Numbered from the stretch's first letter, positions 7,925 through 14,747 are shown. The stretch is 18,074 nucleotides of DNA from an uncultured Eubacteriales bacterium (GCA_905199755.1 CAJKHT010000053.1:1-18074), one strand, 5' to 3'. Made by a program: numbers and translations. Notes: generated by a model from the letters alone, not told the origin.

Positions 7925-8560
7925 TTATTCGTCCGTTTCGTCGTCCTCGTTTATAACGGTTTCGGTGTCCTCGTCCTCAAAATCGAAGTCGTCCAAATCG
8001 TCCGCCTGTTCAAGTTTCTTTTTCGGCAAGATTACCTTGTAATAATATCCGCCGATTCCGACAGCCGCCGCAAGCACCAACACAATAAGCAATCCGAAAT
8101 TGCTTTTTTGCTTGTTTTGCTCCGTCTGTTCGGATTTTTCAGCTTTTGTGTCGGAGTTGTCTTTTGTATCGGTTTCTGTTAAATCTTTTTCGGTATCGTC
8201 CGTTGTGGGCTTTGCGGTCGCTGTCGGTTTCTTATCCGATTGCTCGACAAGAGCCTCAAGGTCGCTTTCATCAACGGTATTCAAAAAATACACATTTTCG
8301 CTTTGTGCGCCCTTGTCTATCACGAAGTAAAAAACATTTCCGTCCCGTGCGGTTACGGTGATAAACTGCAAATTTTCGTTATCCGAAATATCATCTACAA
8401 GCTGGGCGTTGCCCTTTGGCGTCAATGTTCGGTTGTCCTCAATTACGGTTTCGGCGGGTGTTTCTGCCGGAGCGTTACTCTGTGCAAATGCCGTCATTCC
8501 CGATAAAGCGAAAACGGCGGTAAATACCGCCGACGCAAATTTAATTCTGTTCATTTTCAT
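7925..8560 (-). CDS. DUF4366 membrane-anchored protein (CD1107-type)
   Basis: The protein has 211 residues. A signal peptide covers about 1-27 (MKMNRIKFASAVFTAVFALS, then GMTAFAQS). The DUF4366 core at about 45-105 is visible as LVDDISDNENLQFITVTARD, GNVFYFVIDK and VYFLNTVDESDLEAL. A Thr/Asp/Lys-rich linker follows, then one membrane helix at about 152-174 (FGLLIVLVLAAAVGIGGYYY). The cytoplasmic tail is very acidic (DDLDDFDFEDEDTE). The core should lie outside the membrane, next to the wall hydrolase encoded upstream. ATG 8560 is chosen because AAGGAGG lies 9 nt upstream and a signal peptide follows; a longer frame to 8629 only overlaps the previous gene. The 20-nt overlap with the DUF4315 gene suggests coupling. 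Its function in mating is unknown. Confidence 0.85.
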   Translation of the reverse strand: MKMNRIKFASAVFTAVFALSGMTAFAQSNAPAETPAETVIEDNRTLTPKGNAQLVDDISDNENLQFITVTARDGNVFYFVIDKGAQSENVYFLNTVDESDLEALVEQSDKKPTATAKPTTDDTEKDLTETDTKDNSDTKAEKSEQTEQNKQKSNFGLLIVLVLAAAVGIGGYYYKVILPKKKLEQADDLDDFDFEDEDTETVINEDDETDE

Positions 8561-8810
8561 TGTCTGCGTCCTCCTTGTTTTCAAGCTCTGCCTTGTATTT
8601 TTCGGGCAGCTCAAACTCGCCCGTCGCATAGGCTTTGAGCAGCGCTGTCAAGGTCTTGTTGTCGATATTAACCGTCTTAACCAGCTTTACAATCTGCAAG
8701 TTTTCAGCCTCAACGCGCTTTGTTTCAAGCTCTCTGATTTTCTTTTGCAGCTCCGCAATTTTAGCTTTTGCCGCCGCAATATCTTTATCAATTTTTGTTA
8801 CTGTTGCCAT
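8541..8810 (-). CDS. DUF4315 small coiled-coil protein
   Basis: This 89-residue protein fits DUF4315, always found beside the NlpC/P60 and DUF4366 genes in this element type. Residues 5-45 form a charged heptad-like coil (IDKDIAAAKAKIAELQKKIR and on). A conserved-looking NLQIVKLVKTVNID-NKTLTALL stretch follows, and the end is acidic (ENKEDADNENEQN). There is no signal or membrane segment, so it is cytoplasmic. The ATG at 8810 has GGAGGT 10 nt upstream; the longer frame to 8924 runs back into the hydrolase gene and is rejected. A scaffold or chaperone role for the neighbouring membrane proteins is only a guess. Confidence 0.85.
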   Translation of the reverse strand: MATVTKIDKDIAAAKAKIAELQKKIRELETKRVEAENLQIVKLVKTVNIDNKTLTALLKAYATGEFELPEKYKAELENKEDADNENEQN

Positions 8811-8842
8811 TGTATAAAATACCTCCGTTAAATTAAATTTTT

Positions 8843-11206
8843 TTAGTTTAGTCGCCCATAGGCGTAAAAGTGCTGCGTCCAATAATTTGAGTTGACGCTT
8901 GCATAAGAAATGGGATTGCCGCAATGAATCATCATACCGTTACCAACATAAATACCGACGTGCGATACCGGGCAGCCGCTGTTATATGTCCCCGTGAAGA
9001 AAATAATATCACCGGGCTTTGCGTCTGACGGTCTGACGGGAGTACATTGGTCGAAAATACCCTGCGCCGTTGTCCTGCCGAGAGGATATACGCCGGAGTT
9101 TTTGAATACCCAGCACACAAATCCCGAACAGTCAAACGAGGTCTGCGGACTGCTGCCGCCCCAAACATACGGATAGCCCAAATACTTCTCGGCTTCGGTT
9201 ATCAGCTTTCGGAATGTTTCGTCCGTAAGAGCCTCGCCCGGAATTGTGTAGTCATTGTATGGGCTTTGCGTTATGTTTGAATAAATATCGTCCGCAAACA
9301 GATAATCACGGTTGCCTTTGCTGACAAGGTAAATATCGTAAAGCTCTCTTTGGTCTGCCGTGAGCGTAGTTGTCATACCCTCGTTCACAAGCGTAACATT
9401 GAGAATTTTATAGGTGTATTCGTTCCCGTCCTCGTCTGTCTGCTGCCGGCTTGTTTCGGTAATCTGCAAATGATATTGTGCGTTGAATAAGGTATCAAGA
9501 GCAGATTTAATGTCATTGAATTTGAAATCTTGATATACCGCCGTAAGATATGAAATAAGCTCATACGGGTTATGACCGATACCCGCCAAGTTATAATTAT
9601 ATTCATCATATCCCGAATACTCATTTTCGATATTATCAATTTTGCTCTGCAAATTCTGCTCCAAACCGTTGTAGTAGTTTTCTGCCGCATAAATATCCTC
9701 GTCCTCCGCAAAGTATGACGATACCATTATTGAATTAAATCCTGTTGTACCGATAACGGAACAAGAGGAAAGAGCCGTACCCAGCCAAGCAATCAAAAGC
9801 ATGATTGCAAGAATAGCACCGAAAACGGCTTTGTGCCGCCATATAAAAGCCGCAAGCCTTGACGCTGCACGCTCGGCGTTCTGTGCCGCCTTTTTCGCCT
9901 GCTTTGCCGTCTGTTCGGCTCGCTTTGCCTTTTGGTATTTTTTCTTTATCTGCTGTTTTTGACGGAATTTCTTTAACGCTGTTTTTTTCAGCGACGGATT
10001 TTCCGCAAGCGTTTTTTCATACGCCGCCTTAATTTCCGCTTTTTCAGCCTTGACCTTTAAGCGTGCAGCTTTTTTGTACGGCACCGCTTTTCTCTGACCG
10101 TCAATGTATTTTGCCGTTCTGACGCTGTACCGTGCAAGGCTTTCCGCCTTTTGCTCCGTTTGGTGTGCCGCTTCAACGCCTGTGTTTTCGTTTTCAACCT
10201 CTGCAACCTTTGAATGAAGTTTGTTAAGCACTGTATGCTGCAAGGCTTCACGCCCTGTCTTGACAGGGGATCGGTGGTACAAATCCGATTGAGGCTTGAC
10301 CTCTTTTTCAAACTGCAAGCGGTTTTTAGGCTTTTGCTTTTGCTCGTCATAAAGTCGCTTGCGTTTGATTTTCCTTTTATGCGGTAAATTTTGTTCAGCT
10401 TTTTCAGCTTTGGATTTTGCCTTTTCCGCCTTTTTCTCGAATTTCCGAGCACGCCTGTTTACCCTGTCAAAAGGAATGTCGCCGCTGTCGGATTTAGAGG
10501 CGTCAGTTTTTTCACAGGTCGTTTTAGTGTCTGATTCAGCATTTTCGGTTTTAGCTGATTTATCAAAAGACAGCTTTTGCCGCTTTTTAGAGTTAGGTTT
10601 TTTATCCGTTTCGGATTTTGTGTCTCTCACACTATCAAACGGAATATTACTGTCCCTTTCGGACTTGTTTTCCGAAAAATCCATATCCGTATTTTTTGAA
10701 AATTCCGTTTTGTTTTCCTGTGCCTTTTCGGAAATATCGTAGTCGTCGGATTTTTGCGCTTGCTCTGCAAAATTGTAATCAACGCTTTTCGTCTGTTTTT
10801 GCACACGGTACATTTTACTGCGGTATTTCTTTTTCTTTGCGGCAGAGGAATAGGACGGCTCGGCTTTCGGAATATCCGGCTGAATATCCTGTGATATATT
10901 TTCCGTTTCGGTCGGCTCAATATCCCTGTCGGGAATTTGAGCCGTGCTGTCTGCCGGAACAGGAACATTATTATCCGCTGTTTTAGAAACAGAAATATCA
11001 ATCTTTGTTTCAACAGAAACATTTTCGGAATTAGCAGCCGTGTTTTCCGCTTGCCTTGCCCGATACATACGGTTTTTCTTTGACTGTGTAAGCGGCGGTT
11101 TTTGCTTTTCACCCTCTGTATGCCGTCCGAGCTGAATGTCGGGGCGTTTATCCTTTATATAGCTTTCGTCACGGTTTTTTGCCTTAAATTCTTTATCATT
11201 CCGCAT
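8843..11206 (-). CDS. NlpC/P60 cell-wall hydrolase of the conjugation apparatus (CD1108-type)
   Basis: The 787-residue protein has three parts. Residues 1 to about 455 are highly charged, Lys/Arg-rich and probably cytoplasmic, with coiled stretches (KAEIKAAYEKTLAENPSLKK). One membrane helix lies near 458-478 (AVFGAILAIMLLIAWLG). The C-terminal 125 residues form an NlpC/P60 domain with likely catalytic Cys693 in DCSGF, His749 in SHVGIYVG and His761 in MMIHCG. Such enzymes cut peptide bonds in peptidoglycan and open the wall for the mating channel. The middle part matches CD1108-type proteins (VKTGREALQHTVLNK, NTGVEAAHQTEQ), but the first 220 residues are unusually long and disordered-looking, with a repeated IPFDSV/IPFDRV motif. 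The start ATG has GGCGGTG upstream and follows the previous stop by 12 nt. Confidence 0.92.
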   Translation of the reverse strand: MRNDKEFKAKNRDESYIKDKRPDIQLGRHTEGEKQKPPLTQSKKNRMYRARQAENTAANSENVSVETKIDISVSKTADNNVPVPADSTAQIPDRDIEPTETENISQDIQPDIPKAEPSYSSAAKKKKYRSKMYRVQKQTKSVDYNFAEQAQKSDDYDISEKAQENKTEFSKNTDMDFSENKSERDSNIPFDSVRDTKSETDKKPNSKKRQKLSFDKSAKTENAESDTKTTCEKTDASKSDSGDIPFDRVNRRARKFEKKAEKAKSKAEKAEQNLPHKRKIKRKRLYDEQKQKPKNRLQFEKEVKPQSDLYHRSPVKTGREALQHTVLNKLHSKVAEVENENTGVEAAHQTEQKAESLARYSVRTAKYIDGQRKAVPYKKAARLKVKAEKAEIKAAYEKTLAENPSLKKTALKKFRQKQQIKKKYQKAKRAEQTAKQAKKAAQNAERAASRLAAFIWRHKAVFGAILAIMLLIAWLGTALSSCSVIGTTGFNSIMVSSYFAEDEDIYAAENYYNGLEQNLQSKIDNIENEYSGYDEYNYNLAGIGHNPYELISYLTAVYQDFKFNDIKSALDTLFNAQYHLQITETSRQQTDEDGNEYTYKILNVTLVNEGMTTTLTADQRELYDIYLVSKGNRDYLFADDIYSNITQSPYNDYTIPGEALTDETFRKLITEAEKYLGYPYVWGGSSPQTSFDCSGFVCWVFKNSGVYPLGRTTAQGIFDQCTPVRPSDAKPGDIIFFTGTYNSGCPVSHVGIYVGNGMMIHCGNPISYASVNSNYWTQHFYAYGRLN

Positions 11207-11218
11207 ATAGACACCGCC

Positions 11219-11983
11219 TTATCCGATTTCATTCTCGGTGCGTGTTTTCTGCGGCTCCTGCGGATTTTTCTTTTGGTCGGCTTTCAGCTCATTTAACTGT
11301 TTTCGGATTGACGGCTTTTTCTCTGCCGGCTTTTCCGCCGCTGATTTCTGCATTTCCTCCGTAACATAGCCCGGCAACAAATGACCGTGTACCATAAAGG
11401 ATTTTTCCAAGTCTTTCGGTATAGGCGGCGATATTTCCGTGAACAAGTGCGAATACGCCTTAATTCTGCCTTGTATGTATTTCTCGGCTTCCACGCGTGT
11501 AGCACACACCCGTTCCTGACCTGCAACCTTGTATGAGTTTGTATAATCAGGTCTGTTTGTGTAAATATTCCACCTGACATCATATTTTACGGTATCGTTC
11601 CGCCAGCTTGAACGCTCATATATATCATAAGTCATTTTATATACCTTGTTGCTTATGGTAAACCTGTCGGCGCCGTCCTTTTCCCATTTGTTTGAGGTAT
11701 GCGAAACCTCCGGCACATTTTTATAATCAAGCGCCTTTTCATATTTTCTCGTATTTGCCGCAAGCGCTTCCCAATCCTTTAAGGCGTCAATAGCTTTTTC
11801 GTATGCCGCCTGTTCCTGCGCGGTACTTTTTTCTTTCAATGCGGAAATATCGCCAACCGTTAATTTTAACAGGTCTGACAAATCGGACTCACTGCCGCTA
11901 TACACGGTATGCTCGATTTTAGCCTTATAACCCGGTGTAAGCGTATCATTGTCATACACCGTATAATCGTTTCCTTTTCTCAT
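11219..11983 (-). CDS. Uncharacterised element protein, paralogue 2, with shared C-terminal tail
   Basis: I do not recognise a named family for this 254-residue protein. It is a clear tandem paralogue of the gene just upstream. Shared blocks are AAYEK with a following W, HTSN-W, an aromatic-rich beta region, then the striking YIQGRIKAYSHLFTEISPPI near residue 170 and HGHLLPGY. The C-terminus has PSIRKQLNELKADQKK, the shared tail. No signal peptide or membrane segment is seen, so it is cytoplasmic. ATG 11983 has AAAGGAGGT 7 nt upstream and overlaps the previous TGA as ATGA. The gene leads directly into the wall hydrolase gene. A role in DNA transfer or recipient takeover is possible from context only. 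Confidence 0.7.
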   Translation of the reverse strand: MRKGNDYTVYDNDTLTPGYKAKIEHTVYSGSESDLSDLLKLTVGDISALKEKSTAQEQAAYEKAIDALKDWEALAANTRKYEKALDYKNVPEVSHTSNKWEKDGADRFTISNKVYKMTYDIYERSSWRNDTVKYDVRWNIYTNRPDYTNSYKVAGQERVCATRVEAEKYIQGRIKAYSHLFTEISPPIPKDLEKSFMVHGHLLPGYVTEEMQKSAAEKPAEKKPSIRKQLNELKADQKKNPQEPQKTRTENEIG

Positions 11984-12741
11984 ATACTGACCTCCTTTGT
12001 GCGAGCTTTTAACTGTTTCTGTTCCGTCGGCTTATCTGCTTTCAGCTCATTAAGCTGCTTTCTGATTGATGCCTTTTTCTCTTTTTCTTTCTGCATAGAA
12101 ACCGTTGTATATCCCGGCAGCAGTACGCCGTTCACACAAAAATGGGATTTATCAACGTCGGGAATAACGGGGGATATTTCCGTAAACAAGTAATCATAGG
12201 CTTTAATTTTGCCGTCGATATACTTTTGTGCGGATTCCTCGCTTGAAAATGTTTTTTCTCGGCGTTCAAGTATAACAGCACTTTGCCATTGTACGCTTTG
12301 AGTTTTAACACTTAATTCAATGTCCCATTTTATTGTTCCGTTCCGGCTCTGCCGCTTGTCAATTCTGTATTTCATAAGATAAACCATATTGCTGCGCACT
12401 TTGTAATCGTAATTATCAACAGTCCATTGATTGCTTGTATGTTCGATAGGCGGCGCAGTCAGATATTCAAGCGCCCGTTTATGTCTTTTGGTAACAAGCG
12501 CCGACTTTTCCCATTCCGCAACCGCCTGTAACACCTTTTCGTATGCCGCGTTTTCTTTGCCGATACTTTCATCACGCAAATTCTCAACCTCTTTTACGGA
12601 TTTTGTTATTAAGTCCGAAATATCGCAATCACCTTTATAATAAACGCTGCGGTCAATTTTAAGACCGGCGCCGTGAAAGAGCCTATCGTCCGAATATCTT
12701 TCATATTCGCCGTAATCTGTTGTGCAATCGGTTGTTGTCAT
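11980..12741 (-). CDS. Uncharacterised element protein, paralogue 1, with shared C-terminal tail
   Basis: The 253-residue protein is cytoplasmic by sequence and has no motif of known function that I can see. It aligns over its full length with the next gene: NAAYEKVLQAVAEWEKSA against AAYEKAIDALKDWEALA, EHTSNQW against SHTSNKW, YIDGKIKAYDYLFTEISPVI against its counterpart, and NGVLLPGYTT. It ends with ASIRKQLNELKADKP, almost identical to the paralogue's tail although the bodies have diverged. ATG 12741 has AAGGAGG about 10 nt upstream and overlaps the previous stop as ATGA. The pair looks like an old tandem duplication kept under selection. Confidence 0.7.
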   Translation of the reverse strand: MTTTDCTTDYGEYERYSDDRLFHGAGLKIDRSVYYKGDCDISDLITKSVKEVENLRDESIGKENAAYEKVLQAVAEWEKSALVTKRHKRALEYLTAPPIEHTSNQWTVDNYDYKVRSNMVYLMKYRIDKRQSRNGTIKWDIELSVKTQSVQWQSAVILERREKTFSSEESAQKYIDGKIKAYDYLFTEISPVIPDVDKSHFCVNGVLLPGYTTVSMQKEKEKKASIRKQLNELKADKPTEQKQLKARTKEVSI

Positions 12742-12923
12742 ACCATATCCGCCTCCTTAATTTCTTTCAAATCTATACGGCAGTCAATTTCATAGCCGTA
12801 CCTTGCGGCGAGCTCTTTTATTTCCGCAATCAGCTTTTTGCGTTCCTCACGCCGAACATTCTTTATCGCTTCAAATGCGGTTTTATCCAAGCAGCCGCTT
12901 GAATTTAATTTTTCATTATCCAT
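12738..12923 (-). CDS. Small hypothetical protein
   Basis: A 61-residue protein with no recognised family. It starts MDNEKLNSSGCLDKTAFEAI and continues with a charged helix (RREERKKLIAEIKELAARYG) that could be a coiled coil or bind a partner. ATG 12923 is chosen because AGGAGG lies 6 nt upstream; the longer frame to 13031 would cross a terminator hairpin. The stop overlaps the next start as ATGA, so it heads a coupled operon with the two paralogues. Confidence 0.65.
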   Translation of the reverse strand: MDNEKLNSSGCLDKTAFEAIKNVRREERKKLIAEIKELAARYGYEIDCRIDLKEIKEADMV

Positions 12924-12946
12924 TATCCGCCTCCTAAAAAGAGCGC

Positions 12947-12980
12947 AAAAAAAGAACATTGAATTTTCGTCAATGTTCCT
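12947..12980 (-). terminator. Intrinsic terminator after the RelB/YoeB module
   Basis: A perfect 9-bp stem has arms GAACATTGA (12954-12962) and TCAATGTTC (12970-12978) with a 7-nt loop. On the minus strand it is followed by a run of seven T (12947-12953). It begins about 20 nt after the toxin stop codon. A weaker T run on the other side may give bidirectional action. Confidence 0.75.
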
Positions 12981-12999
12981 TTTTCGGTGATTTAATTTT

Positions 13000-13260
13000 T
13001 TAATCTTCGTAATGACCTTTACAAGACGCAATAATTATATTTCCGTCGGACAGCTTATATACAATTCTGTTTTCATCATCTATCCGTCTGCTCCACCAAC
13101 CGCTTAAATTTAATTTGAGCGGTTCCGGCTTGCCAAGTCCGGAAAAAGTATCACGCTGAATATCTTTAATTAAAGCATTTATCTTTTTTAATGTCTTTTT
13201 ATCTTGCGTCTGCCAATAACAGTAGTCCTCCCACGCACTTTCTTCCCATAGTAACCTCAT
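13000..13260 (-). CDS. yoeB: YoeB/Txe-family toxin
   Basis: This 86-residue protein closely fits YoeB/Txe endoribonucleases, which cut mRNA at the ribosomal A site. Family marks run the whole length: LWEESAWEDYCYWQTQDKKT, KKINALIKDIQRDTFSGLGK, PEPLKLNLSGWWSRRIDDEN, RIVYKLSDG and the end SCKGHYED. The catalytic Glu (KPEPLK), Arg (SRRI or ENRIVY) and the near-terminal His (GHY) are all present, so it should be active. It starts 3 nt after the antitoxin stop with a GAGG site, so the two are coupled. Confidence 0.93.
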   Translation of the reverse strand: MRLLWEESAWEDYCYWQTQDKKTLKKINALIKDIQRDTFSGLGKPEPLKLNLSGWWSRRIDDENRIVYKLSDGNIIIASCKGHYED

Positions 13261-13263
13261 AGC

Positions 13264-13527
13264 TTAATCCTCTTCGATAAGCTCGTGTTCCACCAGCTTC
13301 GCCTTTCCTGTTTCAATATCAGAAATAACCTTGCTCAAATGTTTCATATTGCTTTCGGAATAAAACGGATCGGCTGATATTTCAAAAGGTATGCGTTTTT
13401 CTCTGCTGACCTTTGTTGCAAAAATGGTAAATGCGGTAGTCATTGACATACCCATTTCCTGACAGGTCTGTTCCATTGATTTTTTCAAGTCAGCGTCCAT
13501 ACGAAAATTAACCATAGCCTGTGCCAT
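13264..13527 (-). CDS. RelB/DinJ-type antitoxin
   Basis: The 87-residue protein has the ribbon-helix-helix start of RelB/DinJ antitoxins: MVNFRMDADLKKSMEQTCQE, then MGMSMTTAFTIFATKV. REKRIPFEISADPFYSESNM follows, with an acidic C-terminal toxin-binding tail (ELIEED). The usual YoeB partner is YefM/Phd, so RelB/DinJ with YoeB/Txe is a mixed pair, though DinJ-type pairings with RelE-fold toxins are common. ATG 13527 is preferred because AAAGGAG lies 8 nt upstream; the GTG at 13536 overlaps that site. It probably represses its own promoter through the long inverted repeat upstream. Confidence 0.9.
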   Translation of the reverse strand: MAQAMVNFRMDADLKKSMEQTCQEMGMSMTTAFTIFATKVSREKRIPFEISADPFYSESNMKHLSKVISDIETGKAKLVEHELIEED

Positions 13528-13556
13528 AAAATCCACTCCTTTCGCCTTGTGTATTT

Positions 13557-13585
13557 ATTATAGCATTTTGTAAAGCAAAAGTCAA
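13557..13585 (-). promoter_or_regulatory. Promoter of the RelB/YoeB module
   Basis: On the minus strand TTGACT (13580-13585), a 17-nt spacer and TATAAT (13557-13562) make a near-perfect sigma-A promoter about 30 nt before the antitoxin start. The -35 box sits in the loop of a long inverted repeat. Confidence 0.85.
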
Positions 13586-13603
13586 TACTTTGCTTTACAA
13601 AAT
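13565..13603. promoter_or_regulatory. Perfect 15-bp inverted repeat, candidate RelB operator
   Basis: The arms ATTTTGTAAAGCAAA (13565-13579) and TTTGCTTTACAAAAT (13589-13603) are perfect inverted copies separated by 9 nt. The repeat spans the -35 box and spacer of the toxin-antitoxin promoter, as expected for an autorepressor binding two ribbon-helix-helix dimers. Confidence 0.8.
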
Positions 13604-13649
13604 ATATTATGCTGCAATAAATTTTTTTGATACATTTTATGAGTGAATT

Positions 13650-14747
13650 TTATTTTCCAAACACACAATTATTTATGCACGCTCCCGTTTCAATATCTGC
13701 AATACATTTGAGTATGGGGAAAACCTGCGGAGGGCAGACGGCATTTCCGAGCGTTTTTAATCTGTCGGCTCTGCCGGCTGTGTCCTCTGTTATACGGGGA
13801 ATACCGTCAGGCTCCCGTTGCCACAGCCTGCGTCCGTCCAGCAGGCAGCGCCTGCACGCAATATTATCAAAGTTTTCCGTAAGCCACTTTTTAGAAGCGC
13901 AACGGTAAATATCGTCTACACCGCAGTCCAGCCAAGAGGAAAACCCATTAACCATTCCACCCAATCGGGATTGAGCGCTGCCGTTTCCGAGTGCGGATTT
14001 TCCAGCCGTATAATCTGTGCCGCCAAGTTTGCCTTGTCCTTGCTTTTGAGCATTACCTCCGGCTTGAAGGTTGACCTCATTCCGTCCGACGCTATCGGCG
14101 TTAAGTAAAACACCGCCGCCGACAGAGGAAGGCTCCATTTTGTGCCGTTCCTGTTCACCTTGCGGAATATCCCATTGTCCGAGAGGTACACGTTCATACT
14201 CATTGCTTCCTTTACAGTTCTGTCGTCGGAGGCAAGGGGTGTGGGAAACATCAGCGCCCACGATAAAAGTTCTTGTGCGCTCGTGCCACGCGCCGACGCC
14301 GCAAGCCGGATATACGAATGTTTGAACAGCGTAGCCCGCACGCTCCAAGTCAAATATCGTTTTGTCGAGCCCCATATTGATAAACCCGGCAACATTCTCC
14401 CCAAGCACCCAATGGGGCTTGATTTCGGAAATAACTCTGACCATTTCAGGCCAGAGATACCGAGCGTCGGCAAATCCTTTTTGCCGTCCTGCCGATGAGA
14501 ACGGCTGGCACGGGAAGCCGCCGGATATGAGGGTAACTGTTTTTCGTCCTGTTTTTTCAAAAAATCCCTCCTTTGTCAAAGTAGTAATATCACGAAAGCG
14601 AGGCACGGTCGGCCACCGCTTTTCAAGTACGCTTGTCGGATAGTCCGCCCATTCGCACTGGCACACCGTTTCAAAGCCTGCCGCTTCCGCCGCCAAGTCA
14701 ATTCCGCCTATGCCCGAAAACAGGCTTAAATGCGTTAAGTTATTCAC
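13650..14747 (-). CDS. dcm: DNA (cytosine-5) methyltransferase
   Basis: The 365-residue enzyme transfers a methyl group to C5 of cytosine. Motif I is LSLFSGIGGIDLAA (residues 7-20), motif IV SGGFPCQPFS with catalytic Cys80, motif VI GENVAGF (116-122), motif VIII HERTRTFIV (155-163), and the C-terminal motif X LKTLGNAVCPPQVFPI. All catalytic motifs are intact. The target-recognition region at about 170-290 is low in hydrophobics and Gly/Gln-rich. No cognate restriction enzyme is adjacent, so it probably protects the element itself. The start is GTG, with GAGGTGG upstream, overlapping the VirB4 stop by 8 nt. A second open frame of 214 residues lies within this gene (see 13916-14560). Confidence 0.93.
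   Translation of the reverse strand: MNNLTHLSLFSGIGGIDLAAEAAGFETVCQCEWADYPTSVLEKRWPTVPRFRDITTLTKEGFFEKTGRKTVTLISGGFPCQPFSSAGRQKGFADARYLWPEMVRVISEIKPHWVLGENVAGFINMGLDKTIFDLERAGYAVQTFVYPACGVGAWHERTRTFIVGADVSHTPCLRRQNCKGSNEYERVPLGQWDIPQGEQERHKMEPSSVGGGVLLNADSVGRNEVNLQAGGNAQKQGQGKLGGTDYTAGKSALGNGSAQSRLGGMVNGFSSWLDCGVDDIYRCASKKWLTENFDNIACRRCLLDGRRLWQREPDGIPRITEDTAGRADRLKTLGNAVCPPQVFPILKCIADIETGACINNCVFGK
13916..14560 (-). CDS. Overlapping +1-frame reading frame inside the methyltransferase gene
   Basis: This frame is open for 214 residues inside the methyltransferase gene, shifted by one base. It begins with TTG at 14560, 5 nt after AAAGGAGGG, the same arrangement that starts topB. The product ends with ALNPDWVEWLMGFPLGWTAV and contains MFPTPLASDD and YLTPIASDG. 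From memory, this pattern (PTP-ASD repeats, then LNP-WVEWLMGFP-GW) recurs in proteins near cytosine methyltransferases in phages and elements; I could not search. Against it, PTP-like runs can arise as a one-base-shifted reading of conserved methyltransferase codons, and the first 90 residues look less protein-like. I rate it as a candidate gene, not a certain one. Confidence 0.4.
   Translation of the reverse strand: MKKQDEKQLPSYPAASRASRSHRQDGKKDLPTLGISGLKWSELFPKSSPIGCLGRMLPGLSIWGSTKRYLTWSVRATLFKHSYIRLAASARGTSAQELLSWALMFPTPLASDDRTVKEAMSMNVYLSDNGIFRKVNRNGTKWSLPLSAAVFYLTPIASDGMRSTFKPEVMLKSKDKANLAAQIIRLENPHSETAALNPDWVEWLMGFPLGWTAV
14558..14574 (-). promoter_or_regulatory. Internal ribosome-binding site within the methyltransferase gene
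   Basis: AAAGGAGGG (14566-14574) stands 5 nt before TTG (14558-14560) on the minus strand, out of frame with the methyltransferase but in frame with the 214-residue overlapping frame. In the methyltransferase it encodes part of TLTKEGFF. Confidence 0.55.

Noticed and set aside
8358..8831. 157-residue plus-strand open frame, the longest in that area
   Set aside because: It is antisense to the DUF4366 and DUF4315 genes, has no ribosome-binding site and shows no coherent domain; it is a shadow.
10627..11112. 161-residue minus-strand frame within the hydrolase gene
   Set aside because: It is a shadow of the Lys/Arg-rich N-terminal region, with low complexity and no ribosome-binding site, unlike the overlapping frame in the methyltransferase.
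453..12072. The shared tail sequences as a dispersed DNA repeat or recombination site
   Set aside because: Similarity is mainly at the protein level; codon choices differ between copies and the matches are always in frame at the gene end. A domain or signal explains this better.
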